Below, piece after piece: positions 31,822 to 41,578 of a stretch of DNA of 64,000 nt. The notes beneath the pieces are model-generated. The model was not told the DNA's origin, did not search any database, and saw nothing but the letters and a program-made list of their open reading frames with translations. The translations under genes and the position numbers were made by a program. Numbering within the stretch: the first letter of the stretch is position 1; the number at the start of each line of letters is the position of its first letter. This stretch comes from SAR202 cluster bacterium bin16 (lineage in GTDB: Bacteria; Chloroflexota; Dehalococcoidia; Lucifugimonadales; Australimonadaceae), in assembly GCA_002238425.1 (NCBI GenBank), contig MPMJ01000003.1:62001-126000 (forward strand), in the 5' to 3' direction.

Positions 31822-32734
31822 ATGGCAGAACAAGACGGACAACCGGCCATAACGCCGGAGAACAACAACACGGGAGCGGAAGGCGTCGCGCTGGATGATT
31901 CGTTCATCCTCGAGATGGTCAACGTTTCCGTGCGCTACGGAGCGGTCAGCGCCCTCGAAGATGCGTGCCTCGGCGTTCGGAAGGGAGAAGTGGTGGCGGT
32001 GATGGGGCCGAACGGCGCCGGGAAGTCCACTGTGCTGAAGGGGCTCATGGGGCTGGCTCCCGTGGTTGCAGGGCAGGTGTACTGGCGCGGGGAACGGCTG
32101 ACGTCCGCCACGCACGAGATCGTGAAACACGGCATCGCATTCGTGCCCCAGGGCAGGCGGCTGTTCACCCACCTCACCATCGAGGAGAACCTGGAGATGG
32201 GGTGCCCGTTCCTCAGAGACCGGCCCGAGGTGCGCCGCCGCATGGACTCGGTCATGGAACTCTTCCCCATGCTGCACCAGAAGCGGCGGGGGCCTGGGCG
32301 ACCGGGGCCTCGGGGCCGGCCCCGAGGCCCCCCCCCGCACGGCCTCGGTCATGGACCTCTCCCCCATGCTGCACCAGAAGCGGCGGCACCTCGCGAGCCA
32401 GATGTCAGGCGGCCAGCAGCAGATGCTGGCGCTAGGCCGAGGCCTGATGGCGAACCCCGAACTGTTGCTCCTGGACGAGCCCACACTGGGACTCGCCCCC
32501 AACATCGTGAAAGAGGTCTTCCAGACGGTCGCGCTCATCAGCGAGCGGCTTGGCACGACGATCATGGTCGTGGAGCACAACATCAAGGGCGTTCTCGACA
32601 TCGTCGACCGCGCCTACATCCTGGACACCGGGCGCGTCGTCTTCGAGGGGACCCCTGCATCTGTCCGCGAGACGAATATCCTGGCGGAGGTGTTCCTCGG
32701 CAAGGTGCAGCGAGACGACCCCGAGGAGCCGTAG
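31822..32734 (+). pseudogene. livF: ABC transporter ATPase, LivF type, frameshifted by a 97-bp duplication
   Basis: The N-terminal part (31822 to about 32290) has Walker A GPNGAGKSTVLKGLMGL and the Q-loop FVPQGRRLFTHLTIEENLEMG. The C-terminal part, in a different frame from about 32350, carries MSGGQQQMLALGRGLM (signature), LLLLDEPTLGLAP (Walker B), VVEHNIKGV (switch His) and AEVFLG. The join is a repeat: CTCGGTCATGGA...CAGAAGCGGCGG at 32247-32289 is repeated at 32344-32386, offset 97 bp, with a G/C homopolymer insert between. 97 is not a multiple of three. Deleting one copy restores a full ATPase. It may be an assembly error or a real mutation. livF ends 6 bp from the convergent PrpD gene. 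Confidence 0.85.
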
Positions 32735-32740
32735 ACCCCT

Positions 32741-34090
32741 CTACAGGGCCATCGCGTCGATGACTCCCGGCACCGAGGGCTCTTCTTCGAACGCCCACAG
32801 CCGCGACAGCAGGGAATCGACCTGCGCCTGTCCCATCACGCCGGCTGCGAGCGCTCGGAATTTGGTCTCCACTTCCTCGTCCGAGAGTGGGTTCGCGGCG
32901 TTCCCTTTCGAGTTCTCGATCTCCACCACGTACGTCTCGCCCCCAGCGACGGCTTCGATACGCGCTGCCTGTGCCCGGGGGAAGAGCGCGGTCATCTCCG
33001 GGTCTTCGGTCACTTCGACGCGCGCCATCAGGTCGTGCACGGCGGGGTCGGCGATACGCTCGTCCGTGAACTGCCGGACGGTGACCTCGCCGTCGAGGAG
33101 CGCTGCCGCGACGACGTACGGCATCGAGTGATCGGCAGTCTCACGGTCGTGCACCTGCCACTTCTCGGGGTCTGCGGAGCTCGTGACCGCCTGGCGGTAG
33201 CTGGATATCTTTATCCTGTCCGGGAGCGTGCAGCCGAGCCGTTCACGCAGCCCGAGCGCTGCCCATATCGCAGCCTGCGCGTTGAACTGCGCGGGGAACG
33301 CCTTGATGCTGCTGAGGCTCGTGTGGAACCGGTGGGATGCGCCGCCCAGTGCAGGAAGCGGCGTTCGCGCGCCGAGCATCCCCGCAAGCCCGCTGTCGGC
33401 GTAGAAAGGTTCTTCCGGACCCGTCATCCCCCGCTCGGCGAGCCTTGCCGAGAATACCCCTGCCTGTGCGGAGTTGGCGGCTGAACCTGCCTTCCACATC
33501 GACAGCCGCCCGTCGCGGGAGATGCGGAGCCCAAGGTTCGACGTAAGCGCGATGGAGATGGCGTGTGCGGTGCGCTCGGCATCCAGCCCAAGAGCCTTCG
33601 ACGCCCCCGCAGCCGAGCCGATGGCAACGTGCAGCGAATGGTCGATGAACTTCGTCGAGGGTTTCTGCACCTCGCCCAGCCCACAGAACACCTCGTACGC
33701 CGCGACCAATGCAACGAGCGCGTCCCGCCCGGTCAGCCCGAGTGCTTCCGACAACGTCAGCGTCGCGGCGATGGTGTCGCTGGGGTGGCCGCCGTCCATC
33801 GCGAAATACGTGTCGTTGAAGTCGAGGTACCGCACCATCAGTTCGTTGGCGAACGCGGCGAGTTCCGGCGTCGTGCGCTCGCCGGTGAACCACACGCGTG
33901 CCGGCGTCGCAGCTCCGGCTTCCTGCGCCAATGCCCGCGCAACCCGGGCTGGCTCCCCGTCCTGCCCCCCGATGGCACACCCGATGGTGTCGACCAGGCG
34001 GACCTTCATGCCATGCAGCGCGTCAGGGGGGATGTCGTCGTAGGCAAGCCCGGCAACGTAGGAGCTGAGGTGCTCAGTCAGCGCGTCCAT
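32741..34090 (-). CDS. MmgE/PrpD family protein
   Basis: 449 residues, the 2-methylcitrate dehydratase/immune-responsive-gene fold. The all-alpha N-terminal domain starts LTEHLSSYVAGLAYDDIPPDALHGMKVRLVDTIGCAIGG. Signature parts are ELMVRYLDFNDTYFAMDGGHPSDTIAATL and the later FPAQFNAQAAIWAALGLR. Members include PrpD, IRG1-like cis-aconitate decarboxylase and hydro-lyases or isomerases of unknown substrates. It is the last gene of the operon, 3 bp after the CoA-transferase. It probably dehydrates or isomerises an organic acid of the same pathway. Confidence 0.85.
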   Translation of the reverse strand: MDALTEHLSSYVAGLAYDDIPPDALHGMKVRLVDTIGCAIGGQDGEPARVARALAQEAGAATPARVWFTGERTTPELAAFANELMVRYLDFNDTYFAMDGGHPSDTIAATLTLSEALGLTGRDALVALVAAYEVFCGLGEVQKPSTKFIDHSLHVAIGSAAGASKALGLDAERTAHAISIALTSNLGLRISRDGRLSMWKAGSAANSAQAGVFSARLAERGMTGPEEPFYADSGLAGMLGARTPLPALGGASHRFHTSLSSIKAFPAQFNAQAAIWAALGLRERLGCTLPDRIKISSYRQAVTSSADPEKWQVHDRETADHSMPYVVAAALLDGEVTVRQFTDERIADPAVHDLMARVEVTEDPEMTALFPRAQAARIEAVAGGETYVVEIENSKGNAANPLSDEEVETKFRALAAGVMGQAQVDSLLSRLWAFEEEPSVPGVIDAMAL

Positions 34091-34093
34091 GAC

Positions 34094-35311
34094 TCAAGAG
34101 CCCGGTTCAGTTTGGTCGCGCTGTCCGACGACGCCTTCCTGTAGCAATGCTGCGATATCGTCCGCAGTCAGGCCAAGTCGGGAGAGCACCTCTTCGTTGT
34201 GCTCACCGAGGCCGGGTGGCGGCACGTCATAGGTGAGCGGCGTGCCGAGCAGGTTGAGCGGGTTCTTCGCCGTGACGGAGTCGCCCTCCGGATGGTTGTG
34301 CTCGATGCGGATGCCCTGGTGTGCGAACTGCGGGTCCTCGACCAACTCATTGACCCGGTACGCCGGAGCGCCGGGCACGTCGTGCTGCTCGAAGAGGGCA
34401 AGCCACTCGTCACGCGTGCGCTGCTTGAAGAGCGGCGTCAGTTCCTCGTACAGCTCGTTGTAGTGCTCGGCGCGCGCGTTGCGGTCGACGAAACGCGGGT
34501 CGTCCCGAAGGTCAGGACGCCCGACAGCGTCGGTCAGCCCTCCCCAGAACTTGGGCGGCGACGACAGGTGGATGGCCAACTGCTTCCCGTCCGCAGTATC
34601 GAACCCGTACACCTGCGCGAGCCTCGGTCTCGTCCATGCGTTGGACACCATGCCCTGCGCCTCGTAGAACGTGAGCGTCTCGCCAACGAACGCGGCGACG
34701 GACTCCATCTGCGAGGTCTCGATCTTCTGCCCAACGCCGGTGCGCTCGCGCGCCATCAGCGCGGAGAGAACGCCGAACGCTCCGAAGAGGCCGGTGAGCG
34801 AGTCTGCGAGCGCGGGACCGCGCGGGCGTGGGTCGTCCGAGTCGGTGAGCAGCGCGAGCAGCCCGCCCATCGCCTGCCCCACCGTGTCGTAGCTCGGCCT
34901 GTCGCGGTAGGGCCCGCTCTGCCCGAACCCGGACAGGGAACAGTAGACGATACGCGGGTTGCGGGCAGAGACGGTCTCGTAGTCGGCGCCGAGCCGTGCC
35001 ATCACGCCCGGCCGGAAGTTCTCGATGAGCCCGTCGGCCTGATCCGTGAGGCGGAGCAGTACCTCTTTCCCGTGCTCCTGACGAACGTCCAGCGTGAGGC
35101 TCTTCTTGCCGCGGTTGAACGCGCAGAACGCAGGGCTGTACAAGCCCTTGCCCCACGCGCGGAACGGGTCGCCGGACTTCACCTCCTCGACCTTGATGAC
35201 CTCTGCGCCGAGGTCGGCCAACAGCATCCCTGCGTAGGGGCCGGCGATGAAGTTGCCCATCTCCACGATGGTGAAGCCTTCGAGCGGACGTTGGCCGGCG
35301 TTGCTGGTCAT
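34094..35311 (-). CDS. CaiB/BaiF (family III) CoA-transferase
   Basis: 405 residues starting at ATG 35311, which overlaps the upstream HyuA stop as ATGA; this beats a longer frame to 35365. Family III transferases move CoA from one acyl-CoA to another carboxylate. The N-terminus reads LEGFTIVEMGNFIAGPYAGMLLADLGAEVIKVE, and the catalytic aspartate is expected in the segment near VYGFDTADGKQLAIHL / SLSGFGQSGPYRDRPSYD. The GPYRDRPSYDTVGQAMGGL block is diagnostic. In the operon it could activate the carboxylated product to its CoA ester, a role usually played by a ligase in acetophenone degraders. Confidence 0.88.
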   Translation of the reverse strand: MTSNAGQRPLEGFTIVEMGNFIAGPYAGMLLADLGAEVIKVEEVKSGDPFRAWGKGLYSPAFCAFNRGKKSLTLDVRQEHGKEVLLRLTDQADGLIENFRPGVMARLGADYETVSARNPRIVYCSLSGFGQSGPYRDRPSYDTVGQAMGGLLALLTDSDDPRPRGPALADSLTGLFGAFGVLSALMARERTGVGQKIETSQMESVAAFVGETLTFYEAQGMVSNAWTRPRLAQVYGFDTADGKQLAIHLSSPPKFWGGLTDAVGRPDLRDDPRFVDRNARAEHYNELYEELTPLFKQRTRDEWLALFEQHDVPGAPAYRVNELVEDPQFAHQGIRIEHNHPEGDSVTAKNPLNLLGTPLTYDVPPPGLGEHNEEVLSRLGLTADDIAALLQEGVVGQRDQTEPGS

Positions 35312-37320
35312 GGCCGCGTGTCCGTCATCTCGAGGAACCCGTAGCCGTCGACGGCGAGCCACCATCCGTCAGGGACGACGTACCCCGTGTCCGCTGCGTC
35401 GATGACCGCGGGGCCTTCCACGACCGCTCCGGGCACGAGGCTCGTGAGTTCGTATGTCGGTGTGGCGGTTGGTCCCTGCTCAGCCGACCACGTTATCCCC
35501 CGCGAGCCTGAGACGGCTGGAGCGTGCGCGGCGAAGCCGTTCACGCGTTCGGGAGACCAGTGCGGCACTTCCGCCGAAACAACCGTCCACGCCGCTTCGA
35601 GAGCGAGGGAGCCGGGGGTCGCGTCGTGGCCATCCGTCATGCGCTGCACCGCGTTGGCCAACCCGTCGCCGTTCGTTGAAGAGACAAGGGTAGCGCGGCC
35701 TCCAGTCCACAGTTCCAGCACGGTCTGGTAGTCCAGCTCGTCGGAGCGGAAACCCTCGCCGCGCATGTCCTTTACCGCAATGCTCCGCATGCGCTCCGTG
35801 CCTACTTCGATGGCATCAGCCAGACCGGGGCTTGCAGCAGGTGAGCCGTGCGTGTCGCGGTAGAGGTGCATGACGTCGGTCGTGCTCGACCCGTAGGCGC
35901 TGAATACGGAACCGAACGGGAACGCGAGCACGCGCCGGATACCCGCGCGCTCCGCAATAGAGGCCGCGTGCAGCGGCCCCGCGCCGCCGAACGCCAGCAG
36001 GGTGACGCTCGCAGGGTCGAGTCCGCGCTCCTGCACCCCGCGCAGGATGGCAGCCGCCATCTCGCTGTCGATGGCCTCTCGAACCATCGCAGCAGCAGCG
36101 CCCAGCGACGCGCCGGACGGAGCGGCGACCCGTTCCCCTACAGTATCCTGCGCCGCCGCGAGGTCGAGCGGCATCCGTCCTGCGAGGAGATGGTCGGGGT
36201 CGATGTAGCCGAGGATGAGGTCGGCATCGGTGACGGTTGCTTCTGCGCCGCCCTGGCCGTAGCAGGCGGGGCCGGGGTATGCCCCCGCGGAGTCCGGGCC
36301 GACCGATAGCGTTCCGTCTCCGTCCACGCGAGCGATGCTGCCACCGCCAGCGCCGATGGACTCGACGCTCAGCATGGGGATGGCGAGCGGCACGCCTTCG
36401 ACGGTCGGGCGCGGGTTCCACGGCGGTTGCTCGGCGGATGCGAACGCCACGTCGAGGCTGGTGCCGCCCATGTCCGCGGCGACGACGTGCTCCGCGCCGG
36501 TGAGCTGTGCGATGCGCCATGCACCAAGCACCGCCGCCGCAGGCCCCGACTGCAGCGTTTCCGCCGCGACGGTCTTCGCGACGCGCGCGCAGCCTCCGCT
36601 CGCGTGGGTGACGAGCAGGGGCCAGCGGTAGCCCGCATCGCGGAGCCGGTCTTCGAGGTCGTACAGGCTGCGGGTCATCTCGCGATGGAGCATCTCGTTG
36701 ACGATGAGCGAGTTCGCCCGCGCGTGGTCGTCGGAGACGGGCGAGACCTCGGTGCTGAGTTGGAGCGGGACGGAGCGCAGGTAGTGCACGGGGTAGCGCT
36801 CGTGGATGATTTCACGTACGCGCACCTCGTGCGCGTCGTTCCGCCACGCGTTGCGAAGGCAGACGCCGACGATCCGTGCGCCCTGGTTCACCAATTTCCT
36901 GACGGCTGCAAGAACTTCCTCCGGGTCAACGGGTGTGGCCTCAGCGCCGGTCTCGTCAATGGCCCCACCGATGCCCGCAATCATCTCCGGCCGGATGAAG
37001 CCCTCTGCTATCACGCCGGCGGGCCCGTTGCCGTACAGGTCACCTTCGGCTCCCGCGCTCACGAGCAGCCCCGATTTCGCGCCGCGCCCCTGCACGATGA
37101 TGTTCGTGCCGATGGTCGTCGCCAGCCGGAACACCGACGCCTCGCGCAGCAGTCCCGCGGTGTCCGTGTCGAACGCCGCCGCTCCCGCCGCGACGCACTC
37201 CAGCACGCATGCCGGAACGTCGTGCGCAGTCGTGGGAACTTTCGCAGTGCGATAGGTCTGGCCGTCCGAGAAGAAGCCGTCGGTGAATGTCCCACCGACG
37301 TCGAGGTCGATGGTGTACAT
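35308..37320 (-). CDS. hydantoinase A/oxoprolinase-like subunit (alpha)
   Basis: 670 residues. The actin-like ATPase N-terminus is MYTIDLDVGGTFTDGFFSDG, with a second phosphate motif ADMGGTSLDVAF (about residues 284-295) and SIGAGGGSIARVDGDGTLSVGPDSAGAYPGPACYG, the family hallmark. LAFGGAGPLHAASIAERAGI follows. HyuA-type proteins are the ATP-using subunits of hydantoinases, oxoprolinases and acetone/acetophenone carboxylases. It shares one base with the HyuB stop (TGATG) and overlaps the CoA-transferase by 4 bp. It is a paralogue of the HyuA at 39449-41578, giving an alpha/alpha' pair. Confidence 0.85.
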   Translation of the reverse strand: MYTIDLDVGGTFTDGFFSDGQTYRTAKVPTTAHDVPACVLECVAAGAAAFDTDTAGLLREASVFRLATTIGTNIIVQGRGAKSGLLVSAGAEGDLYGNGPAGVIAEGFIRPEMIAGIGGAIDETGAEATPVDPEEVLAAVRKLVNQGARIVGVCLRNAWRNDAHEVRVREIIHERYPVHYLRSVPLQLSTEVSPVSDDHARANSLIVNEMLHREMTRSLYDLEDRLRDAGYRWPLLVTHASGGCARVAKTVAAETLQSGPAAAVLGAWRIAQLTGAEHVVAADMGGTSLDVAFASAEQPPWNPRPTVEGVPLAIPMLSVESIGAGGGSIARVDGDGTLSVGPDSAGAYPGPACYGQGGAEATVTDADLILGYIDPDHLLAGRMPLDLAAAQDTVGERVAAPSGASLGAAAAMVREAIDSEMAAAILRGVQERGLDPASVTLLAFGGAGPLHAASIAERAGIRRVLAFPFGSVFSAYGSSTTDVMHLYRDTHGSPAASPGLADAIEVGTERMRSIAVKDMRGEGFRSDELDYQTVLELWTGGRATLVSSTNGDGLANAVQRMTDGHDATPGSLALEAAWTVVSAEVPHWSPERVNGFAAHAPAVSGSRGITWSAEQGPTATPTYELTSLVPGAVVEGPAVIDAADTGYVVPDGWWLAVDGYGFLEMTDTRP

Positions 37321-39452
37321 CAGTCGTGCTCTCCCCAGAACGGTTTGTCGTAGCCGGGGACGCGCGGGTCGGGCCAGTCGCCGTAGTAGGTGAGGAGGTG
37401 TTCCTTCGGCTTCTGCGCCAGCCAGCCGCCGATGAAGTCGTCGAACCGCTTGCCGCGGGCGATGCGCGCCCGTCGCTCTTCGCTGCGCAGCGCCTCGGTG
37501 GCGGCGTAGTCGACCGCCAGCGTCTCCTCGTCCCAGGCGACCTTGTAGACGCGACCCACGACGTCTGCGGAGATCATGCCTTCCCGCAGGTCGGTCATGA
37601 CCGACTCAGGGTCGCGCTCCAGCACGTCGCCGTAGCCGCCACCGGAGCCGGTGTCGCAGAGGAACACGTCGCCGACCTCGAACTCCTTGGGGTTCACGCT
37701 GGACGACTCGAATGCGTATTCGCCGTCCAACCGCTGCTCGGCAGCCAGCGAATGGTGCGTGAGTTCCGGCAGCGTGCCCTCCGCCATCAGCTTCAGCGCA
37801 TCGTTCTTCGTGATGGTGAGGCGCGGGTTCGGCGGGCCCCAGTAGCCGCCGAACAGGCCGGGGTTGTGCGATATGACGTCCGAGGTCCCCCAGGAGGTCA
37901 TCACGACCGGGTTCGGGTACGCCATGCTGACCTCGATCAGGGCAGAGCCCCCACGGTACATGCCGAAGCCATGGTAGTCCGTGCCGAGCAACCCGCGAGC
38001 GATGATGGTGAACGGATAGCGGGCGTCGAACTCCTCCACCTCGCCTGCGTCGGTCATCGACGCCCAGTAGAAGCCGGTCGAGTGCTCGCCGTCGCCGTCG
38101 AAGCGCGCGCCCTGTCCCGCCCCGTTGCCGGTAGACGTGAGGCCTGTGGCCCGGTAGCCGAACAGGTTGGAGCCGTAGAAGACGAGCGCCACCATATTCC
38201 GCGAGAAGGGCGCCGAAACGTTCTCCCGGAACGGGCTGTCGAATAGCATCTTGGAACCGATGATGTGGAAGCACTGCACCACCGCCGCCGAGATGATGGT
38301 GCCCTCCGTATGGGCGACGTCCTCCGGCGAGTTCGCCACCGACGGCCCCTCGATGAGGAAGGTGAGCGGCTCGAACAAGCCGACGTTCGGCATCAGCCCT
38401 CGGAAGAAATAGGCGAAGAGGTAGACCGCCTGCGACGCTCGCACGAGGTGCCACGTCGCGTGCACCGGCCCCTTGCCGTTCGGCGGCGAGACGCCCTGCA
38501 CCAGGATGGTCATCTCGCCGCCCTCTTTGATGACCGTGACCGGAATCCGCACGAGTCCCTTCTCGGCGCCGATGGTGTCGTTGAACAGGATGGAGCGGTA
38601 GATGCCGTCGTTGATCTGTTCCAGTCGTTCCGAGGCCAGCTCGCTCGAACGGTCGATCAGCCGGCGCAGCCCGCCCGAAACGGCAGCAGGTCCCCTGCGC
38701 TCGACCTCGCGAAGGATGCGATCGCGCATACGCAGGCAGGTGGCAACGCGCGAGCGCAGCTCCACGGCAAATACGAACGGGTTGCGCACGGAGCCGCACA
38801 GGTAGTCCAGCATGTCCTTGCGGATGCGGAACTTCTCGCCGATCTTGACCCCCGCCATGTGGAAGCCCTCTTCGAAGCGGCTCGTGGCGTAAGGATTGAA
38901 GCCGCCCGGCGAGACGGACCCGCAGTCGCCCTGGTGTCCACCCACCTCGGCCCATGCAACGAGTTCGCCCTCGTGGAAGACGGGCATCGCCGTGAACATG
39001 TCCGGCGCGTGCGTGGAACCCGCGAGCGGGTTGTTGAAGAAGAAGATGTCGCCCTCGTTCAGCCCGACGGTGGGGTCGTCCCGGTAGTACTTCAGGATGA
39101 ACTTGGACTGGGCGTAGTTGAGCAGCGCGTGGAAGTGGATGCCCGTAGACGCGACGGCCAGGTCGCCACTTGGCGTGAAGATGGCAGTGGACATGTCGCC
39201 CGCAAGGATGATGTCGGAGATCGAGAGGTTCTGCCAGACCTCCCGCGCCTCCTCCACGATGGTGAGCATCTTGTGGTAGAAGATCTCGAGTTCGACGTCG
39301 GAGAGGAGGTCATATCCCGCCGCCTCGATAGGGCTCGGCTTTGCCGCCTTCTCCACGATGAGCTCCGGGTCCCAGCCCGGCCCCTTGCCGTAGGCGTGAC
39401 GGTCGTACACGAGTCCTTCGTGCAGCTTGATCTGGTCTCTGAGGGATGTCAC
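37320..39452 (-). CDS. hydantoinase B/oxoprolinase-like subunit (beta)
   Basis: 710 residues with GTG start at 39452, overlapping the upstream HyuA stop (GTGA); a longer frame to 39503 would be deep inside HyuA. Family blocks are SDIILAGDMSTAIFTPSGDLAVASTGIHFHALL, EGDIFFFNNPLAGSTHAPDM, EVGGHQGDCGSVSPGGFNPYA and DTGSGGGYGDVLERDPESV near the C-terminus. HyuB-type chains carry the carboxylation or hydrolysis site; in acetone-type carboxylases they bind metal and substrate. Only one HyuB is present for two HyuA, which argues for an Apc-like alpha-alpha'-beta-gamma assembly. Confidence 0.87.
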   Translation of the reverse strand: MTSLRDQIKLHEGLVYDRHAYGKGPGWDPELIVEKAAKPSPIEAAGYDLLSDVELEIFYHKMLTIVEEAREVWQNLSISDIILAGDMSTAIFTPSGDLAVASTGIHFHALLNYAQSKFILKYYRDDPTVGLNEGDIFFFNNPLAGSTHAPDMFTAMPVFHEGELVAWAEVGGHQGDCGSVSPGGFNPYATSRFEEGFHMAGVKIGEKFRIRKDMLDYLCGSVRNPFVFAVELRSRVATCLRMRDRILREVERRGPAAVSGGLRRLIDRSSELASERLEQINDGIYRSILFNDTIGAEKGLVRIPVTVIKEGGEMTILVQGVSPPNGKGPVHATWHLVRASQAVYLFAYFFRGLMPNVGLFEPLTFLIEGPSVANSPEDVAHTEGTIISAAVVQCFHIIGSKMLFDSPFRENVSAPFSRNMVALVFYGSNLFGYRATGLTSTGNGAGQGARFDGDGEHSTGFYWASMTDAGEVEEFDARYPFTIIARGLLGTDYHGFGMYRGGSALIEVSMAYPNPVVMTSWGTSDVISHNPGLFGGYWGPPNPRLTITKNDALKLMAEGTLPELTHHSLAAEQRLDGEYAFESSSVNPKEFEVGDVFLCDTGSGGGYGDVLERDPESVMTDLREGMISADVVGRVYKVAWDEETLAVDYAATEALRSEERRARIARGKRFDDFIGGWLAQKPKEHLLTYYGDWPDPRVPGYDKPFWGEHD

Positions 39453-41578
39453 GTCTGCTTCTCCAACCACCCCATGCGGTGTTCGTCCAGCCTGAAACTC
39501 CACCCACGCGGCACTGCGCCCACTGAATCTTCCGCCTCTACCAGCACGGGGCCTTCCATCGCAGCCCCCGGCCCCAGCGCATCCAGTCGATAGACAGGCG
39601 TCTCTTCCCAGCCTCGATCCAGTTCCCAGAGCACACGCCGCTTTCCGTTAGGGCTCGGCGCATCCGCAACTGCGTCGAATGACGGCAGTGCGAGTTTCTC
39701 CGAGGCACCGATGACGTTGAGCCGCACAAGCCGCACCTCCCCACCGGACTCCGGCGAGGTAGAGCCTTCGCCGAAGCTGTCGGCGTAGGTTGTCTCGAAG
39801 CGTTCGAAGAGCATTGCGAGATCGGCTGCGCCGTCGATATGCAGGCCGGAGTGCGGTACGTCCAGCGTCTGGCGTTGCATCCCGTAGCTCATCTGTATCT
39901 CGAGGACGAATGAGACGGCTTCTGGGTCGAGCCCCTCCTCCGCGATGTCCCTGCGCGCGCTGACCAGCAGCTCCTCGATCTCGTCGTTGAGCACGTCGGC
40001 GGCAGCCGGTTCGAACTCGGTGTTGCCGGGCATCCTGATGACGACCTTCCGTCCCTTCTCATAGGTCTGAACGAGGTCCATGGAGAGCGTCCCGAACGCG
40101 CCGAAAGCTCCCGCGAACGGCGGCAGCGCGATGCTGCGGACGTCGGCAAACTCGGCGAAGCCCGCCGCGTGCACCGGCCCCGCGCCGCCCACCGCAAAGG
40201 CGGTGAACTCCTTCGGGTCCGAGCCTGAGTTCAGCGCGGTGCGCATGTACAGTTCCTGCCCCATCACGCCGTCTATCTGGTGGCGTATGTGCCACGCGGC
40301 TTCGTCCACCGTCATGCCAAGCGGTTCCGCGACCCGCGTCCGCACCGCCTCGGCAGCAAGTCCGGCGTCGAGCTTGATCCGGCCCCCGAGGAAGTAGTCC
40401 GGATCTATGTAGCCGAGCACCACGTCGGCGTCAGTGACGGTCGGTTCCGTGCCGCCTCTGCCGTAGCAGGCAGGGCCGGGGCGCGAGCGCGCGCTGCGCG
40501 GCCCCACGTGCAGCCTCCGGTCCTCGATGTAGGCGATGCTTCCGCCGCCCGCGCCGATCGACCAGTGTGCGATGACCGGCACCTGCACCCGCCAGCGGTC
40601 GAAGATGGGGTCCGATTCGTAGAGCCGGTCCCTAGCTTCGACGACCAGCCCTGCATCGAAACTCGTGCCTCCCATGTCGGTGAGGAGAACGTTGCTGAGG
40701 CCGTATACCTCGGCGAGCGCCCGGGCGCCGAATACACCGGCAACCGGCCCGCTCCCGAGCAGGTGGATGGGGCGCGTGCGGGAGACCGACGAGATGCCGC
40801 CGGTGCACTTCGCGAGGAACAACGGCCTGCGATAGCCCATGTCCAACAGGTCGTTCCCGATGTCGAGGATGTGCTCTTCCGTGTTCACGCGCAGGTACGC
40901 GTCGATGATGGTGGTCAGGCTGCGGCGGTACTCGCCCATCTGCGGCGAGACCTCGTGGGAGAGAAAGACGGGCATGCGCCCCAGGTAGACCTCGGGGTAC
41001 TCCTCGTGGATCAGGTCGCGGACGCGCTTCTCGTGCTCCGCGTTGATGAACGAGTTGAGCAGAACGACGACGAACCCGCGCACGCCCACGTCAACGAGCC
41101 GCTGCACCTGGCCCCGCACCTCGTCCTCGTCGAGCGGGATGAGCACCTGCCCACGGCTGTCTATGCGTTCGCGCAGGCTCACCGTGAACTCGTCCCGGGG
41201 GATGAGCGGCTCTGGTTTCCGCGCGCGGCCCTTGGCGAACCGCACTTCCAACGGCATCCCGTCCGCCCAGCTTCGCGACCGCCCCACCTTGAGGGTGTCC
41301 TCGAACCCCATCGTCGTGAGCAGGCCGAGTTTCGGACCCGTGCGCTCGATCAGCGTGTTCGTTCCGACGGTGGTCGAGTAGATGAGTGCCTCGGCGTCCT
41401 GCGCGATGTCTGCAAGGTCGGCCCCCAGCCGTTCAGCAGCGCGGGCGGCTGCCTCCATGAAGCAGTCCTTCAGGTCGTGGTGCGTGGTTTCCGCCTTCGC
41501 CCAGACGAGGTTCCCGTTCAGCACGCCGACTGCGTCGGTGAACGTTCCGCCGATGTCGAGCCCCAGCCGCGCGCTCAC
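39449..41578 (-). CDS. hydantoinase A/oxoprolinase-like subunit (alpha')
   Basis: 709 residues. MSARLGLDIGGTFTDAVGVLNG at the N-terminus, TTVGTNTLIERTGPKLGLLTTMGFEDTL, LLTDMGGTSFDAGLVVEA and HWSIGAGGGSIAYIEDRRLHVGPRSARSRPGPACYGRGG give the ATP-binding actin-like fold. AVGGAGPVHAAGFAEFADVRSIALPPFAGAFGAFGT is the conserved central block. The C-terminal ~120 residues (VRLVRLNVIG) are as in carboxylase-type HyuA. Its start overlaps the small gamma gene (ATGA). It is distinct in sequence from the shorter HyuA downstream, consistent with a hetero-pair rather than a duplication. Confidence 0.86.
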   Translation of the reverse strand: MSARLGLDIGGTFTDAVGVLNGNLVWAKAETTHHDLKDCFMEAAARAAERLGADLADIAQDAEALIYSTTVGTNTLIERTGPKLGLLTTMGFEDTLKVGRSRSWADGMPLEVRFAKGRARKPEPLIPRDEFTVSLRERIDSRGQVLIPLDEDEVRGQVQRLVDVGVRGFVVVLLNSFINAEHEKRVRDLIHEEYPEVYLGRMPVFLSHEVSPQMGEYRRSLTTIIDAYLRVNTEEHILDIGNDLLDMGYRRPLFLAKCTGGISSVSRTRPIHLLGSGPVAGVFGARALAEVYGLSNVLLTDMGGTSFDAGLVVEARDRLYESDPIFDRWRVQVPVIAHWSIGAGGGSIAYIEDRRLHVGPRSARSRPGPACYGRGGTEPTVTDADVVLGYIDPDYFLGGRIKLDAGLAAEAVRTRVAEPLGMTVDEAAWHIRHQIDGVMGQELYMRTALNSGSDPKEFTAFAVGGAGPVHAAGFAEFADVRSIALPPFAGAFGAFGTLSMDLVQTYEKGRKVVIRMPGNTEFEPAAADVLNDEIEELLVSARRDIAEEGLDPEAVSFVLEIQMSYGMQRQTLDVPHSGLHIDGAADLAMLFERFETTYADSFGEGSTSPESGGEVRLVRLNVIGASEKLALPSFDAVADAPSPNGKRRVLWELDRGWEETPVYRLDALGPGAAMEGPVLVEAEDSVGAVPRGWSFRLDEHRMGWLEKQT

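Noticed and set aside
35308-41578. Simple 5-oxoprolinase/hydantoinase annotation
   Set aside because: Two HyuA with one HyuB plus a gamma-like zinc subunit fits the carboxylase architecture better; kept as an alternative in the individual entries.
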